A stretch of DNA of 64,000 bases from Aradus depressus (GCA_963662175.1 OY759222.1:17556222-17620221), one strand, 5' to 3'. Counted from the stretch's first letter, positions 1 through 12,581 are shown. A program made the numbers and translations. Notes: generated from the sequence alone by a model not told the origin.

Positions 1-60
1 AATACATATGTATTATACCCATATATACATATTATGTCCCATATGAACAATGGTGACCTG

Positions 61-170
61 AAGAAGGAACGGGTAACAGGCTCGGAACCATCGCTTAACG
101 TCCCAGCCGCAGGATAGCATCCTCAATTTATTTTTTCATCTAAGAGCCTCGCCGGATATCGAACCTTCTA
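61..170 (-). repeat. SINE-A fragment (tRNA-derived SINE)
   Basis: Reverse-strand middle and head of the SINE-A family described at 1255-1600. The segment matching the 'cgtccttcgg..ggacgttaagcg' block and the B box region is recognisable but diverged, so this is an old fragment. Confidence 0.7.
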
Positions 171-289
171 TTGAATGAACACAAAGTTGAACAGATGTAA
201 AGCAAACAGAGATATGACTGCACAATATCAGATATTGTAATGTTCAGTCAAATCGGCCTAAAGTGAGGAGTGAGACGTGAAGTATAGTC

Positions 290-573
290 TGTTATTATGA
301 CTCCCGGAGTTAAACTACGAGGTCATATCGCCTATCACCAGAGCGCTCTTTCGCCACTCTGGTGGATATGAGCCCGACTCTACTGAGAGTAAATTTAGCC
401 TACCCTAAATTTTTATTCACCTAGGAGGGCCTTTAACGTCCCATCCGAAGAACGGCGTGCTCAAGTTTATTTTACCTTCCAGATAAGTAAGGGAGAGAGG
501 GTCTCGGCCGGGTTTCGAACCATTCTTGAGCTCAGAAGGCAAGCACGCATACCACTGAGCTACCGACGCCCTC
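290..573 (-). repeat. SINE-A, nearly full length
   Basis: Reverse-strand copy running from the 3' 'gggcatgagtcat' end to the tRNA-like head with A box (tagctcagtggt) and B box (ggttcgaaaccc). Small internal deletions distinguish it from the young copies. Confidence 0.85.
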
Positions 574-956
574 TAAGAGAACTATATTTTGAGCCACGCC
601 ACAAATTTTGAAATGCCACTTGGATATATATTTAAGAACAGGTTAACAACCTCCAGGATTTCAAACAGCTCGCTGAAAATAGAACAGCTGTTCCAAATCG
701 GTGAGAAGTTGGTACTTACAAAAAAAAAATAAAAAAATAAAAACTGGTTTAGTCAACTTTGTTGTTTTAATCAGGAATACTAATCGGGAAGATTTAAAAA
801 AAATATATATGTTTACATTATAATATAAAACATTTTAAAATAAGTACATAATTAATTTTTTACATTGGCAGCTGTACGTGGAATCAGGGTTATATAATCG
901 GTAAGAAATTCAATGAGTTTTTACAGGAATTTCATGTTTTACAACCCCTGAATGTG

Positions 957-1135
957 GGGGCTATGGTGGCCGTAGGGCTTTGGTCGCGTGGTCTCACCAT
1001 GGTTTGCGGGTTCGAATCCCGTCCGGGAGTGAGTTTTATTTCGTGGATAGAACTCCCTCCCGGGGCCATGGATGTCATAAATAACTAGATAACACAGTGA
1101 CATGGCTAATATGCATCGTACATAAGGCCAAAAAA
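957..1135 (+). repeat. SINE-B, a second tRNA-derived SINE
   Basis: Contains a clear B box (gggttcgaatcccg) followed by a body unrelated to SINE-A and an A/C-rich tail (ggccaaaaaacaacaaca). The body includes 'gacatggctaatatgcat'. Only this copy was found in the window. The tRNA-like head is too diverged for a working tRNA. Confidence 0.6.
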
Positions 1136-1254
1136 CAACAACATTAATTGAAGATTATAATGCAGATAATTATCTGTAAAAATAATATATATGTATATAA
1201 ATAATACATAGCAGACAGGGAGAGAGAACCGTGTACATGTATATTGTGGTGAGG

Positions 1255-1600
1255 AGGGCGCCGGTAGCTCAGTGGTAAGCGTGCTTGACTTCTGAGCTCA
1301 AGGTCGTGGGTTCGTAGCCCGACCGAGGCCCTTAGTTTATTTTATCTGGGAGGTAAAATAAACTTAAGCACGCCGTCCTTCGGATGGGACGTTAAGCGAT
1401 GGTCCCGAGCCTGTACGATGTCAGGTACTCGTTAAAGACCCCTACCCTAGATGAATAAAAATTTAGGGTAGGCAAAATTTAGGACTCCCACAGTAGAGTC
1501 GGGCTCATGTCCACCAGAGTGACGAAAGAGCGCTCTGGTAGTAGGCGATATGACCTCGTAGTTAAAGCCCGGGCATGAGTCATAAAACCTAACCTAACCT
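1255..1600 (+). repeat. SINE-A reference copy, full length with TSD
   Basis: This 346-bp copy defines the family. The head is tRNA-like, with A box 'tagctcagtggt' and B box close to 'ggttcgaaaccc' (here ggttcgtagccc). The body is unrelated to tRNA and carries the blocks 'cgccgtccttcggatggg', 'gcgatggtcccgagcctg' and 'cgggctcatgtccaccag'. The 3' end is 'gggcatgagtcat' followed by (AACCT)3. A perfect 12-bp target-site duplication, attgtggtgagg, lies at 1243-1254 and 1601-1612 and fixes both ends. The internal pol III promoter is inferred from the boxes. The duplication and near identity to other copies point to a recent insertion. Confidence 0.95.
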
Positions 1601-1952
1601 ATTGTGGTGAGGGAAAACAGGGGAATAAGGAGGTTAGGCTGATCAGGTGAGAGCCCCTCCCCTCCGCCCATCCACCACCTCTCTCAACATAGAACAAAAA
1701 ATGAAATGAAAATGACCTCCATATTTATTTACTAACTTTTTCATGTAACATCAATTGTAATCGAGATGTAATGATATAACATTTTCTGTCTCCAAGTTTG
1801 AAAAAACAAAAACCCAACTCTGTTGTCTTGGATTACCTGACTTCCAAAAAAGCAAAAATCTTTTATAGAAGCAAATTACTTATAAAAAATGGAATCCCTG
1901 GCAACGTAGAAAAAAAAAAAAAAAAAAAAAAACTGAATCGACGTATGTCAGC

Positions 1953-2030
1953 CAAATCGCTAGCTCAGTGGTATGCGTGTTTGCTTACTGAGGATTGCGG
2001 GTTCGACACCCGGCCGAGAGTAGCCTTTAG
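1953..2030 (+). repeat. SINE-A head fragment
   Basis: Only the tRNA-like head is present, with A box (tagctcagtggt) and B box (gggttcgacaccc). It follows an A-rich stretch (1910-1932). Confidence 0.7.
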
Positions 2031-2550
2031 TTTTTTTTTTATCTTTAAGTTAAAAAGAAGATGGCCGACCTCATACTGGAAGATGAATTTTAATATAAAT
2101 TTCATGGGTGAATTTCAACTTGCTTTGGGTCATACAGTAGAGTGACCTGTATACAATCGAAATAGGACAGTGGTCAAATTCATTGAATCCCCCCCCCCCT
2201 CACCATCTAGGAAATCAACAGTCACCGGAAATTAAACAAAAAACGGAAATATAAAACAGATAACTGCCAACCAACCTTTTTGGTCAAGGTTTAACTCTAC
2301 TGAATTTGAGCCAACATCCTTTATTTATGGGTTTAAACATTTATTTATTTATATTTTACTTCCGTAGTATTGAGGAAGTTATGTAATCGGTCAGCATTTC
2401 GAAGTTGAGGAATTTTATAATTTCCGGCACTGAATCCATGAAAAAAAAAAAAAATGTCGGAGAATGTAGTCGGTCAATATTTAACAGTTGACTTACATAC
2501 GGTTTCCTAAATCTCCATACTCAATTATGTATTTAAAACATTCATTTTCG

Positions 2551-2830
2551 AGGGCACCGGTAGCTCAGGGGTAGCTTGCTTGCTTACTGAGTTTAAGATC
2601 GCGGGTTCGAAACACGGCCGAGTCTTTTGAGTTTTTCATCTGGGAAGTGAGGCGTCCAACGGATGAGACGTTAAGCGAGGGGAGAGTATTAAAAAATTAA
2701 GAGTAGGCAAAATGTAGGAATTCCATAGTAGAGTCAGGCTCATGTCCACCAGAGTGATAATAAGCGTTCTGGTAGTAGGCGATATGACCTCGTAGTTAAT
2801 GCCCAGGCATGAGTGACAATAACAATTTTT
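2551..2830 (+). repeat. SINE-A, diverged copy
   Basis: Head, body and 3' end (cccaggcatgagtgac) are all present, with a deletion in the middle. The tail is AATAACA-like rather than (AACCT)n. Confidence 0.8.
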
Positions 2831-3045
2831 TTTTCCCCCTAATGTATTAAATCCTGAACCAAAAAATTGAAACAACTTTAACAATAAACAATTGCAAAAT
2901 AACACAAATAAATTTCATAGTTACTTTGTCTCAGACCGTAACTAACTAATCCCATATATTAAATCATTAAGATATATTGGAGTAATGTGAATAAAGTCAT
3001 CATTGAGACAAATAACAACAAAGAGTATCTATGTGAGAATAATAA

Positions 3046-3150
3046 TTAGTATGACTCATGCCCGGGCTTTATCTACTAGCTCATATCACCTACTACCAGA
3101 GCGCTCTTTCGTCATTAGTGGACATGAGTCCCACTCTACTATGGGAGTAC
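3046..3150 (-). repeat. SINE-A 3' fragment
   Basis: Reverse-strand 3' half: 'gactcatgcccgggcttt' through 'actctactatgggagt'. Confidence 0.75.
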
Positions 3151-3204
3151 TTTTTGGCTACCTAGGTACTAGGTACGAATGATAAATTCGTGCTAGGGAA
3201 AAAA

Positions 3205-3452
3205 AGTTGGTATGCGTGCTTGCTTACTGAGCTCAAGATCACGAATTCGAAACCCGGCCGAGGCCCTTGGCTAGTCTCGAGCCTGTACAATATCAATCAA
3301 CTCGTTAAAGACCACTACCCTAGGTGAATAAACAGAGGTTGTCAAAATTTATAACTCCAAAAGTAGAGTCAGGCTCATGTCCACCAGAGCGACGAAAGCA
3401 CTGGCAGAAGGCTATATGACTTTGCAGTTAAAGCCCGGGCATGAGTCATATT
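3205..3452 (+). repeat. SINE-A, internally deleted
   Basis: B box (attcgaaacccgg) and 3' end (gcccgggcatgagtcat) are present. The middle is shortened, and the tail is an AACTAA type. Confidence 0.8.
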
Positions 3453-3618
3453 AACTAACAAGATATAAAACTTTGAGATCGATAAAGGTCCGAGAAGAAA
3501 GGAAATGAAATATAGTTGGAGGCCATTACTAAAATAAGGGACGTTGGTTCACAGATGAATGAACGGGTTAGGTTAGAGGGGGGAGGGGGATCAATAAACC
3601 TGTAAGAGAAGGAGGAAT

Positions 3619-3621
<3 letters not shown>

Positions 3622-3653
<32 letters not shown>
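3622..3653 (+). repeat. (TG)16 microsatellite
   Basis: Uninterrupted TG dinucleotide run of 32 bases. Confidence 0.95.
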
Positions 3654-3657
<4 letters not shown>

Positions 3658-3864
3658 GGCTTGAGCACTCCATTATACCTTCAATCCAAAACAGGGTGTG
3701 TAATCATCCCCGAGTATGTAAGCATATTGATCCGATCAGTTCATTTTAATAACAGAAAAAAAAATTTATCACCACATAAACGAAACTTTATCGCTTATAG
3801 ATACACAAATCTCATAGCAACGGTTGCCCTTACTAGTTTTATATAACATAATATATAAAAGTTT

Positions 3865-4207
3865 AGGTTAGGTTAGGTTTTATGACTCATGCCCGGGCTT
3901 TAACTACGAGGTCATATCGCCTATTACCAGAGCGCTCTTTCGTCACTCTGGTGGACATGAGCCCGACTCTACTGTGGGAGTCCTAAATTTTGCCTACCCT
4001 AAATTTTTATTCATCTAGGGTAGGGGTCTTTAACGAGTACCTGACATTGTACAGGCTCGGGACCATCGCTTAACGTCCCATCCGAAGGACGGCGTGCTTA
4101 AGTTTATTTTACCTCCCAGATAAAATAAACTAAGGGCCTCGGTCGGGTTACGAACCCACGACCTTGAGCTCAGAAGTCAAGCACGCATACCACTGAGCTA
4201 CCGGCGC
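3865..4207 (-). repeat. SINE-A, young full-length copy
   Basis: Reverse-strand copy almost identical to 1255-1600. Its 3' tail reads (AGGTT)n on the + strand, equal to (AACCT)n on the element strand. No convincing target-site duplication was found. Confidence 0.93.
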
Positions 4208-5350
4208 AATACAACTTATAATTAAAATTAGAAAATATAACAAACTAAATTAAACAAAAAATTAATTTTGGAAGATACATTATAAATAAGGGCCGAAGTA
4301 AAGAAAAGAAAAATACCAACTGTTGTGAAATGTGTTATATTGAAATGTATAAGGTAAACGAGAGGGCAAATCATAATAAAACTTTTTTTATAAATTTTAA
4401 ACTATTAGTTACGAAAACAAATATATTATTGATTTTTTCATTGTCATCAATGCTCTTAACAAATTAATTACTTTATCGGAGATTGCATTATAGTGTGAAA
4501 TATATATTTATTGATAAATTTGTTTCTGTGTTGGTTTAACATTGGACAAGTTATGAGAAGATGGAGTATGTTATCATTATCACTGTTACAAAGTGGACAA
4601 ACAGAGTCAATTTGTATAATTCAAATGAGTTGTATATTTTCCTGAGACCCGTAATTGTGAAATAATTCTTTGTTTGCTTATATGGTTCCTCATTTTTAAA
4701 TAACTTCCGCTATTGCCAAAAATCACTGTAATTTCTGTAGAAGGAGCTGGAGATTGCAGCATCTATATCTTTGCTGATAAGATGGTTTTCCATGTTTTTC
4801 CAATAAACTTTTATAATTTTCTTCAATCATTTTTGAATCCTCCGAGATCCAAGTCTTCTGCCCTTAACGTAACTAAATTGTGTCGCAGCTGTTGACACCA
4901 ATTTTATGGCATGCTGATCGAGTCTAGCAAATTTTAGGCAGTTCATTTGGGCCCATGCTTAATAATCTTTAATCACCGGCAAAGTACTTCCATAGGGCGA
5001 ATTAACTCAAGATTTCGCTCTCTTTCGAAACCAATAGGGAGAAAATCGCATGTCTTATTCTCACCGAATTTCATGTCTTCCAACACGGTAATTCCAAAAA
5101 TTAAAAAAAAAAAAAAAAAGTGTTTGTTATAAATGTGTCTCTGAACTAACTCCTGATAGAAAGAATGCATCGATATGAAATTGTAAATGTGCATCTCCCC
5201 ATAATGATTGCACCTATATATTTTAAGCTAAATCGACCAAAAGAAATGGGTTAAAACTCTAAGGACTGCCGATATCATGAATGTATTAAAAACGAAATTT
5301 ATGAGGATTCAGAAGTCCCTGCTTAAGTCAATTCTGATTAAAAATGTCGA
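4208..5350. other. No gene seen; AT-rich, faint MITE-1 remnant
   Basis: No coding signal on either strand. The last ~190 bases (5160-5345) retain MITE-1 pieces such as 'gccgatatcatgaatgta'. The rest is unassigned. Confidence 0.5.
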
Positions 5351-5364
5351 TATGTGTTAGAGGG

Positions 5365-5575
5365 AGTGACTCATGTCCGGCCTTTGACCTGGAGGTCATA
5401 TCGCCTACTACCAGAGCGCTTTTTCGTCGCTCTGATGAACTTGAGTCCGACATGCTTAGAACATTGGGCGTCCTAAATGTTTATTCACTTAGAGTAGGGA
5501 GTTTTTAGCGATTACATGAGATCGTTTAAGCTCGCGACCATCGCTTAAGACGGCGTGCTTAAAGGTTTTTCACCT
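5365..5575 (-). repeat. SINE-A, diverged, head missing
   Basis: Reverse-strand 3' end and body (tcatatcgcctactaccaga, then atcgcttaag). It lacks the tRNA-like head. Confidence 0.75.
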
Positions 5576-6000
5576 CGCTTAGTAAGATAGAGCTTGTGAT
5601 GGTAATGGTGGAATTCCTACAATATTTTGTCCTGTTCTCCTTGTCCTATTAAGAAATGAGTGTGAACAAGGTGATGGAAGTGAGTATATGAACCAAACAG
5701 AGAAAACTATCATAAAGGGAGGTTCAAGAAGGGGAAAGAAACGATTGTCCTTGAAAGGAAACCGGACAAATAAAAAAAAAACGGTCAAGGATGTGACAAT
5801 CAGAACAATCTTTAAGATCTGTCTCACCCCAACAGCCACATTTAGACAACGGGTATCTTCCATACTAGCTACTGACTACATTTAGAGGACGTAGAAGCTG
5901 GGTGGTTATCATAAAGCCCACCGCTCGCTAATAGCAAAAAAACAATCCATCTCATGTCACTTCCCACAGATGTTCTATAAAAAATGATCTTATCCAATTA

Positions 6001-6335
6001 GAGGGCGCTGGTAGCTCAGTGGTATGCGTGCATGCCTTCTGAGCTCAAGATCGTAGGTTCAAACCCCGGCCGAGGCCCTCATTTTATTTTATCTGGGAGG
6101 TAAAATAAACTTAAGCACGCCGTCCTTCGGATAGGACGTTAAGCGATGGTCCCGAGCCTGTACGATGTCAGCTACTCGTTAAAGACCTCTGACCTAGGTG
6201 AATAAAAAGTTAGGGTAGGCAAAATTTAGGACTCCCACAGTAGAGTCGGGCTTATGTCCACCAGAGTGACGAAATAGTGCTCTGGTAGTAGGCGATATGA
6301 CCTCGTTGTTAACCCCGGGCATGAGTCATAATAAC
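6001..6335 (+). repeat. SINE-A, full length
   Basis: Complete from 'ggcgctggtagctcagtgg' to 'gggcatgagtcat', with few substitutions. The tail is AATAACT-like, so it belongs to the older tail type. Confidence 0.92.
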
Positions 6336-6555
6336 TGTCTAAGGCACTCACTCCAATTTTTTTGTCACCGTAAAACACCCGCAAAAGGGAAAAATAAAGG
6401 GGATTCCAAAACAATCTCGTAAGTTCCCGATAGGCTCTCGTAATGATGTTCAGAAATGAATTATATAGTGTTTTTTTTTTTGTTTTTTAATTTGAGTTAT
6501 ACGACATTTGTCCATAATTTGCTATTTTCTTCTTTGGAAAGCGAATAACATTTTG

Positions 6556-6672
6556 TGCATGCCGTCCTTCGGATGGGGCGTTAAGCGTCACGAGACTGTG
6601 CAATGTCAAGTGCTTGTTGACTACCATAGTAGTCAGGCTCATGTCTACCAGAGTGACAAAAGAGCGCTACTG
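6556..6672 (+). repeat. SINE-A body fragment
   Basis: Starts at 'catgccgtccttcggatggg' and ends near 'gagtgacaaaagagcgct'. Head and tail are absent. Confidence 0.7.
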
Positions 6673-6679
6673 ATTCCGA

Positions 6680-7200
6680 AAATGAAAAATAATGTTCCAG
6701 GTTGTCTGCGTATATATGACCATGATAACTCCCACTAGAATGAATTTGTCGACACGAATTTTAGTTTAGGGGCTTAACACACAAAACTCTAATAAATTGC
6801 GTAATTAATACACCAACGACCAATCATACCCCAATGCTCAGCAATAAATTGTTGCTCGGTTTAACTTATATGGCATTTTATATACCCGAACTCCTGACAC
6901 AAAATTTTATACTTGCATCCAGAAATATCTAATTTCATAAGTAAATTTAGAACCACATAAGGACACATATTAATTTTCAGCGGAAGCATCCGAAGGGGAA
7001 GGGAATCAACTCAAAATACCTACTTACTGTAATGAATCTATCGACACAAAATTTTGTAAAAGGATTTAGAAGCCATAGTCAACTATTGAGTTCTATTTGG
7101 GCTAGAGCTTGGAGGGAGAGCGATAACGTAATTAATACAGGAGAAGTAGTTTACTGGTGATCCACCGACTATTTCCCCCTCTAGAGTGGTTTTGTTACAG
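6680..7200 (-). repeat. MITE-1 fragments
   Basis: Broken reverse-strand pieces of the C-rich MITE-1 family (described at 60552-61046), including 'aatgaatctatcgacac' and 'ggagggagagcgataac'. Confidence 0.6.
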
Positions 7201-8185
7201 TTATGTATGTATATAAGGCGACGTCCCGTTCCTGAAATACGTTATTCTCTGATGAGAAAGGAACGAGAGCAACTAATAACAAATATCCCGGATGTCAACT
7301 TCCTAATCGAGCCTACTGCATTAATATAACATGAAGATAGATTCCCGTCACTGATATCTTGAAATGACTTGAAAGCCTTCAGCAAGCTATATTTTCTTCG
7401 TATAACGTACAAATATTATCAAATTTTGGCTTTCTGCAGGGTACCACCCTATACTTACTGCCAATAGTACAAAGAAATAAATCGTACTAATATATAAAGA
7501 TATAGCGTTTGTTTGATGTTCGGGCTAATCTTCAAAACTACTGGACTGATTTTCAATATTTTTTTCTATGAATTCCTCACGATTCCGCGGTGGTTGCGTA
7601 TATAGTATCGACAGGCATAATCGAATCTCTCAATAGTTCTTTTTTTATGGTTCCGAAGTCGCTATATGAAAGACCGGTTGAAGGGAGTAGTTTACGTAGT
7701 ATCGATAGGCGTAATCGAATTTCTTAATAGTTCTCTCATCGTGTTGTGTTTTCAATTTCTTTAGGCATGAATGTCAATTCAACTTTCTATAAATATATTC
7801 TAATGTTACTTTTCGTTAATTAAGTGGCTTTGATATAACTCACCATTAACTTTATTCAGAATTGAAAGCAATTCAAGGACTTACCTATGTTGTGCTGGGG
7901 AAAAGTTGTACTATAACTTAATAGTTTGATTTTAGGTTCCGCATTATTTATCTGACTTTATGAAAAGTATTAGAAGTTATAACACCTTCTTTTGGTGCTA
8001 AAGAAGTAAAGGTTAAATTAAGTAACAAAAGGAAACTTTATGCCAACGAATAACGATGGGTATACGCCTGCTTAGAGTTACCAACCTGTGTAAAGTTACT
8101 AACCTGCTCAAAGTTACTAACCTGTGAAAAGTTACTCCGGGCTTGTTAACTACATAGAGTATTGCACATATTTTTTCTAACGATG
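7201..8185. other. No gene seen; ~100-bp segment present twice
   Basis: The motif 'agtatcgacaggcataatcg' near 7600 recurs as 'agtatcgataggcgtaatcg' near 7700, each followed by 'aatagttct', so a segment of roughly 100 bp is duplicated. Near 8080-8130 'agttactaacctgt' repeats several times. No coding potential is evident. Confidence 0.5.
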
Positions 8186-8189
8186 ATAG

Positions 8190-8300
8190 TTATTGCGACT
8201 CATGCCCGGGCTTTAACTTCGATGGCTACTACGAGAGCGCTCTTTTATCGCTCTGGTGGACATGAGCCCTGATTCTACTATGGGAGTCCTACATTTGGTC
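8190..8300 (-). repeat. SINE-A 3' fragment
   Basis: Reverse-strand 3' end with 'gactcatgcccgggcttta' and 'ctctggtggacatgagccc'. Confidence 0.75.
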
Positions 8301-8951
8301 TTCAGGTTTAGTACCTTGACCTTTATGAAAAGTATTAGAAGTTGGAAACTTTATGCCAACGAATAACGAGTTACTAACCTGTGTAAAGCCGGCCGGGTAA
8401 CCTGTTTGTTATAATATATCAATCAATATTTGACTTACATAGGAGCCTTTGAATACTCATACTTAATTTTGTGTTATTATTAAACATAGCTGATGCAAAT
8501 TTCTTAAATATATAGTATTTAGAATTTAAAAATTATGATGGTCGGATGCTCGAGCGCTAGATATTTTGGCTACGCATGAAGTAAAGTGTAACGTTATGAA
8601 CCACCGGCAATGGGCCCAGGCCCAGTTAACTATGTTTTACTAACTAGAGGTCGGAAGACATGAAATTCCGTTGAAAACTCCGCACTGAAGTTTTGATCGA
8701 TTTCATGACTTCCCCCATACTTCGTATAGCTGGGAAAGTAAAAGATTAATCTAAATATTACCCAAAATATTCAACTATTCCATTCAACTCAGAGAAGAAA
8801 ATATTTAATTTAATCAAGGGACTATGATATTTCAATGAATGGATGGAGGAAGAAGGGATGACATCCATATACCTGCCGAGTCTGAGTATATATAAAAAAG
8901 AAGGGTAGTTGTCTGCTAAAGGGGATAAGAGACAAGTCAGCCATGTTGCTG

Positions 8952-8977
8952 CCCCCCCCCCCCCCCCCCCCCCCCCC
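8952..8977 (+). repeat. Poly-C tract, 26 C
   Basis: Uninterrupted run of 26 cytosines. Such runs recur in this window; several of the others sit in the C-rich block of MITE-1. Confidence 0.95.
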
Positions 8978-9679
8978 TGGTGATGCACTAGGAGAGTAGA
9001 CGGGAACAGACACAATCGAACCAGGGGAGGGGCGGGGACCCAACACTCCCCTCCACGGTCAGTTTAACTGCCTCCAGTAACCTCTTTTTACTGTATCTCC
9101 TTATATTCTAACAGCTGGCTGGTTCAGGAATTTGTGTGCTATTTGTGCTGACATCAATCATTACTTATTTCGTTATATATTTCGGCCTTATCACAACTTT
9201 TTTTTTTTTTTGGTGGCCGACCTCCGATGAGGAATCGTCGGGGAAAAAAGGGACTTAACAATTTTATTAACAAATTAAAAAAAATATATATGTAACATAA
9301 TGAAATAAAATATCTGTTGCTGTGGTAGGCTAGGAGCGACTGCTGCCCACCATCTGCGACGCTCAGCGGTCACTCCCAGCCCATCTTAATTTTCTTGGCG
9401 CGCCGAGAGAGCTCCGGGGCCTTATCACAACTAGAAGAAAATGACCATTCAATTCTATAAGAGGACAATTTGCATGTCAATGGGACAGGTGTTTCCTTCA
9501 GCTGCTCCTAGATGACACAGATAGGAAATAGATAACGCAGACATGCCATTAAAAAGAAATATATATATATAATAAATAAATAAAGTTGCGACACACTTCA
9601 ATCTTCTAAGTGTGGGTAAGTCTATTTGTGAATACATGTGTAATTCACAAGACAGGTGAGTAACTCCATACTGACTTTT

Positions 9680-9968
9680 TCCTGAGATCAAGATCGCGGG
9701 TTCGAAACCCGGTCGAGACTCTTAGGTTTTTTTATCTGGAAGGTGGAGAAACATTAAGCATGCCGTCCTTCGGATGGGACGTTAAGCGATGGTCCCGAGC
9801 TTATACGATGTCAGGTACTCGTTGAAAACCCTAGAGGTGAATAAACTTGGGTAGGCAAAATTTAGGACTTCCACAGGTAGATTCGGGTTCATTTCCAGCT
9901 GAGTTACGAAAGAGCATTCTGGTAGTAGGCGATATGACCTTGAGTTAAAGCCCATGAGTCATAATAAC
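9680..9968 (+). repeat. SINE-A, head truncated
   Basis: Starts at the B box region (cgcgggttcgaaacccgg) and runs to 'cccatgagtcataataac'. Old-type AATAACT tail. Confidence 0.85.
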
Positions 9969-10111
9969 TATATATATTTTAATTTTAAAATATGTATGTA
10001 TTTACAACTGGATAAACAATATATAAACAAGCAAAACTGTCAAACTCCTAAGGCACTCAATTACCCTTATTTATAACTATATACCAAATCAGAGTAAACT
10101 TTACCTTCCCA

Positions 10112-10200
10112 GCTTAACCAAGTATAGGGGAAGTTATGTAATCGGGCTAGAAATTAAATGTGATTTTCACCAAAATTTCATGTTTTCAATTTTTTCCAGA
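10112..10200 (-). repeat. MITE-1 terminal fragment
   Basis: 'agtataggggaagttatg' followed by 'taatcgggctag' matches one end of MITE-1. Confidence 0.65.
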
Positions 10201-10495
10201 ATATAAATTGTATTTTAGCGTTTAAAAAATTGACTGTACAACAGCATCACTGCCGCGATTTTTCATCACTAAATTGTACATTCACTAAACGAAGAGAAGT
10301 TGCCTTCATTTTATCATATCAATTTTTAAAGAGCATAAAATACGGAACAAAGAAAATGAAAACTGCGCCATTATTAAAATAATTCAATCAAATTCAAAAT
10401 TATATATACCCATCTTGGCAAGTTCTGAAGATTTTGTTACCTAGGGATCTGAGCATCCAATGCTCCTATTTCTACAGCTGGGCTTTCTCCATACT

Positions 10496-10762
10496 AAATT
10501 ATAAAGAAAACACGAACGTTTTTTATATATTGTCTATTTCACAAGATATATAAAATATATGGGAGTACTTTCGGTATTGCTACCATCTTCAGCCACGACT
10601 TAACAAATACTAAATGGAAGTTCAACTATTTTTACAATCTAACCGGTAGGTAGGAGGAGGTACCCTTACTTATGGTAGCAATACCGAAAGTACTCCCATA
10701 TATTTAATATATCTTGTGAAATAGACAATATATAAAAAACATTCGTGTTTTCTTTATAATTT
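10496..10762. mobile_element. Foldback element with ~88-bp arms
   Basis: The left arm (10496-10584) and right arm (about 10673-10762) are near-perfect reverse complements. They share 'tattgtctatttcacaag' and 'gggagtactttcggtattgc'. The ~88-bp loop is unrelated and contains no coding sequence. The same core recurs at 14850, 16587, 23855, 42480, 45490 and 60183, so this is a dispersed family, here called FB. No transposase is visible; the transposition mechanism is unknown to me. Confidence 0.85.
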
Positions 10763-11221
10763 ATTAAGTGTTTCACAATCTCTCAGCAAAAATGTTAAAT
10801 ATCATTTCTCCATACTGTATAGTCATGTCCAAACTGGAAACAAAAGGTATCTTAGCCTTTCAAGATTTCCTATCAAAGGATACTTTGAATAATAATACAT
10901 TGAAATCTAAAAACCAAATATATTTTATTGTTTTCTAACTAATTTCCTGACATTTTCTAGAAAATGAATGAAGATACTCTCCCAAAAAGTATTCCTATAG
11001 ATCAGACTATAAATTTTCAAAAGTTTTAAACATATTAGTTCTTGCAAACTTTGGATTAGAGTGTCAAGGTTAAAGAACATGAATTATAAACTTGGAAAGC
11101 GGAGCACCTTAGATAATTTATACTCACGAGAACTAATCGATCCAATATTGTTCTTGTGTCTTCAACTATTTTTAGACATCTACATAATATTTTTGCAAAG
11201 AACGTTTTTTTTTTACAAAAA

Positions 11222-11510
11222 AATTGTTGGTGAATCTCCGGCAATGTACATCCCCAGAACGAATTAATTAACTTATCGCTCTCCCTCCAAAATCAGTCGA
11301 GAGTAAAGCCTCTTCTCTAACCCACTCTCTCATTTGACCGATTTGGCTGAGAATCAAAACACATAAAATTTTGTATCGATACATTCATTTTATCAGGCAG
11401 TTATTTTTTTATGTTAAACCTCCCCCCAATCCCCCCTACCCTTTAGTTGATTTGACTGAAAAACAATAGGTGTCGTTGTTAGAGGGTTGTGGGTGGGTTT
11501 AACTAGATCT
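11222..11510 (+). repeat. MITE-1, 5' half
   Basis: Begins 'gcaatgtacatccccag' and continues through the C-rich block to 'aggtgtcgttgttagagg'. The 3' part is missing. Confidence 0.75.
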
Positions 11511-11806
11511 TTTATTTTTTGTACAATTACAATACTTCCTTATACTAAAAGTATGAAAAAGTACTAACGTAAGGAATAAATATTCTAACATCAGATTATG
11601 ATTTGTCAATACCTGATAAAAAAATAAAAATAGTGAGCATCAGCACAATAGAAGCTTACAGAATTGCATTATAAGCAAAAATATTACTTTAAAGACCCCC
11701 CTTATTACAACACAGACCTTAAAAAGACAATGCAATTATACAGGGTTGATAAATGCTGAACGAGCACTAGAAAAACACAACGTAAAAAGATACTATATAC
11801 GAGTCA

Positions 11807-12105
11807 GGGCGACGGTAGCTCAGTGGTATGCGTGCTTGATCAAAACCGAGTGTTCGAAACCCAGCCAAGGCCCTTAGGTTTTTAATCTGGGAAGTTAAAA
11901 AAAAACTTGAGCACGGCAGCCTTCGGTTGATGGTCCCGACCGAGCCTGTACGATGTCACTCGTTAAAGACTCCTAGGTGAATAAAAATTTAGGGTAGGTA
12001 AAATTTAGAACTCCCATAGTAGAGTCGGACACATGTCTACCAGAGCGCTCTTTTGTCAATATGACCTCGTAATTGCAGCCCGGGCATGAATCATAATAAC
12101 TAATA
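11807..12105 (+). repeat. SINE-A, diverged
   Basis: A box (tagctcagtggtatgcg), degenerate B box (gtgttcgaaaccc) and 3' end (gcccgggcatgaatcat) are in order, with small deletions and the older tail. Confidence 0.85.
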
Positions 12106-12240
12106 TATCTCCTCATTTTTAGTCCAATCGATAATAGTTTTGAAAGAATCTTGGAAATGATTCATCAATATTTATAGTTGAAAAATAGTTGAATATATAA
12201 TAGTGGTTAAATAATAAACAGTCCAAATACTACGTAAATG

Positions 12241-12581
12241 AGAGGTAGCTCAGTGGTATGCGTGCTTGTCTTCTGAGCTCAAGATCGTGGGTTCAAAACC
12301 CGACCGAGGCCCTTAGTTTATTTTATCTGGGAGGTAAAATAAACTTAGACAGGCCGTCCTTCGGATGGGACGTTAAGTGATGGTCCCGAGCCTGTACGAT
12401 GTCAGGTACTCGTTAAAGACACCTCTACCCTAGGTGAATAAAAATTTAGGGTGGGCAAAATTTAGGACTCCCATAGTAGGGTCAGGCTCATGTCCACCAG
12501 AGTGACGAAAGAGCGCTCTGGTAGTAGGCGATATGACCTCGTAGTTAAAGCCCGGGCATGAGTCATAAAACCTAACCTATC
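12241..12581 (+). repeat. SINE-A, young copy with 14-bp TSD
   Basis: Flanked by perfect direct repeats atactacgtaaatg at 12227-12240 and 12582-12595. The tail is AAAACCTAACCT. The first few head bases are missing, but the A and B boxes are intact. Confidence 0.95.
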
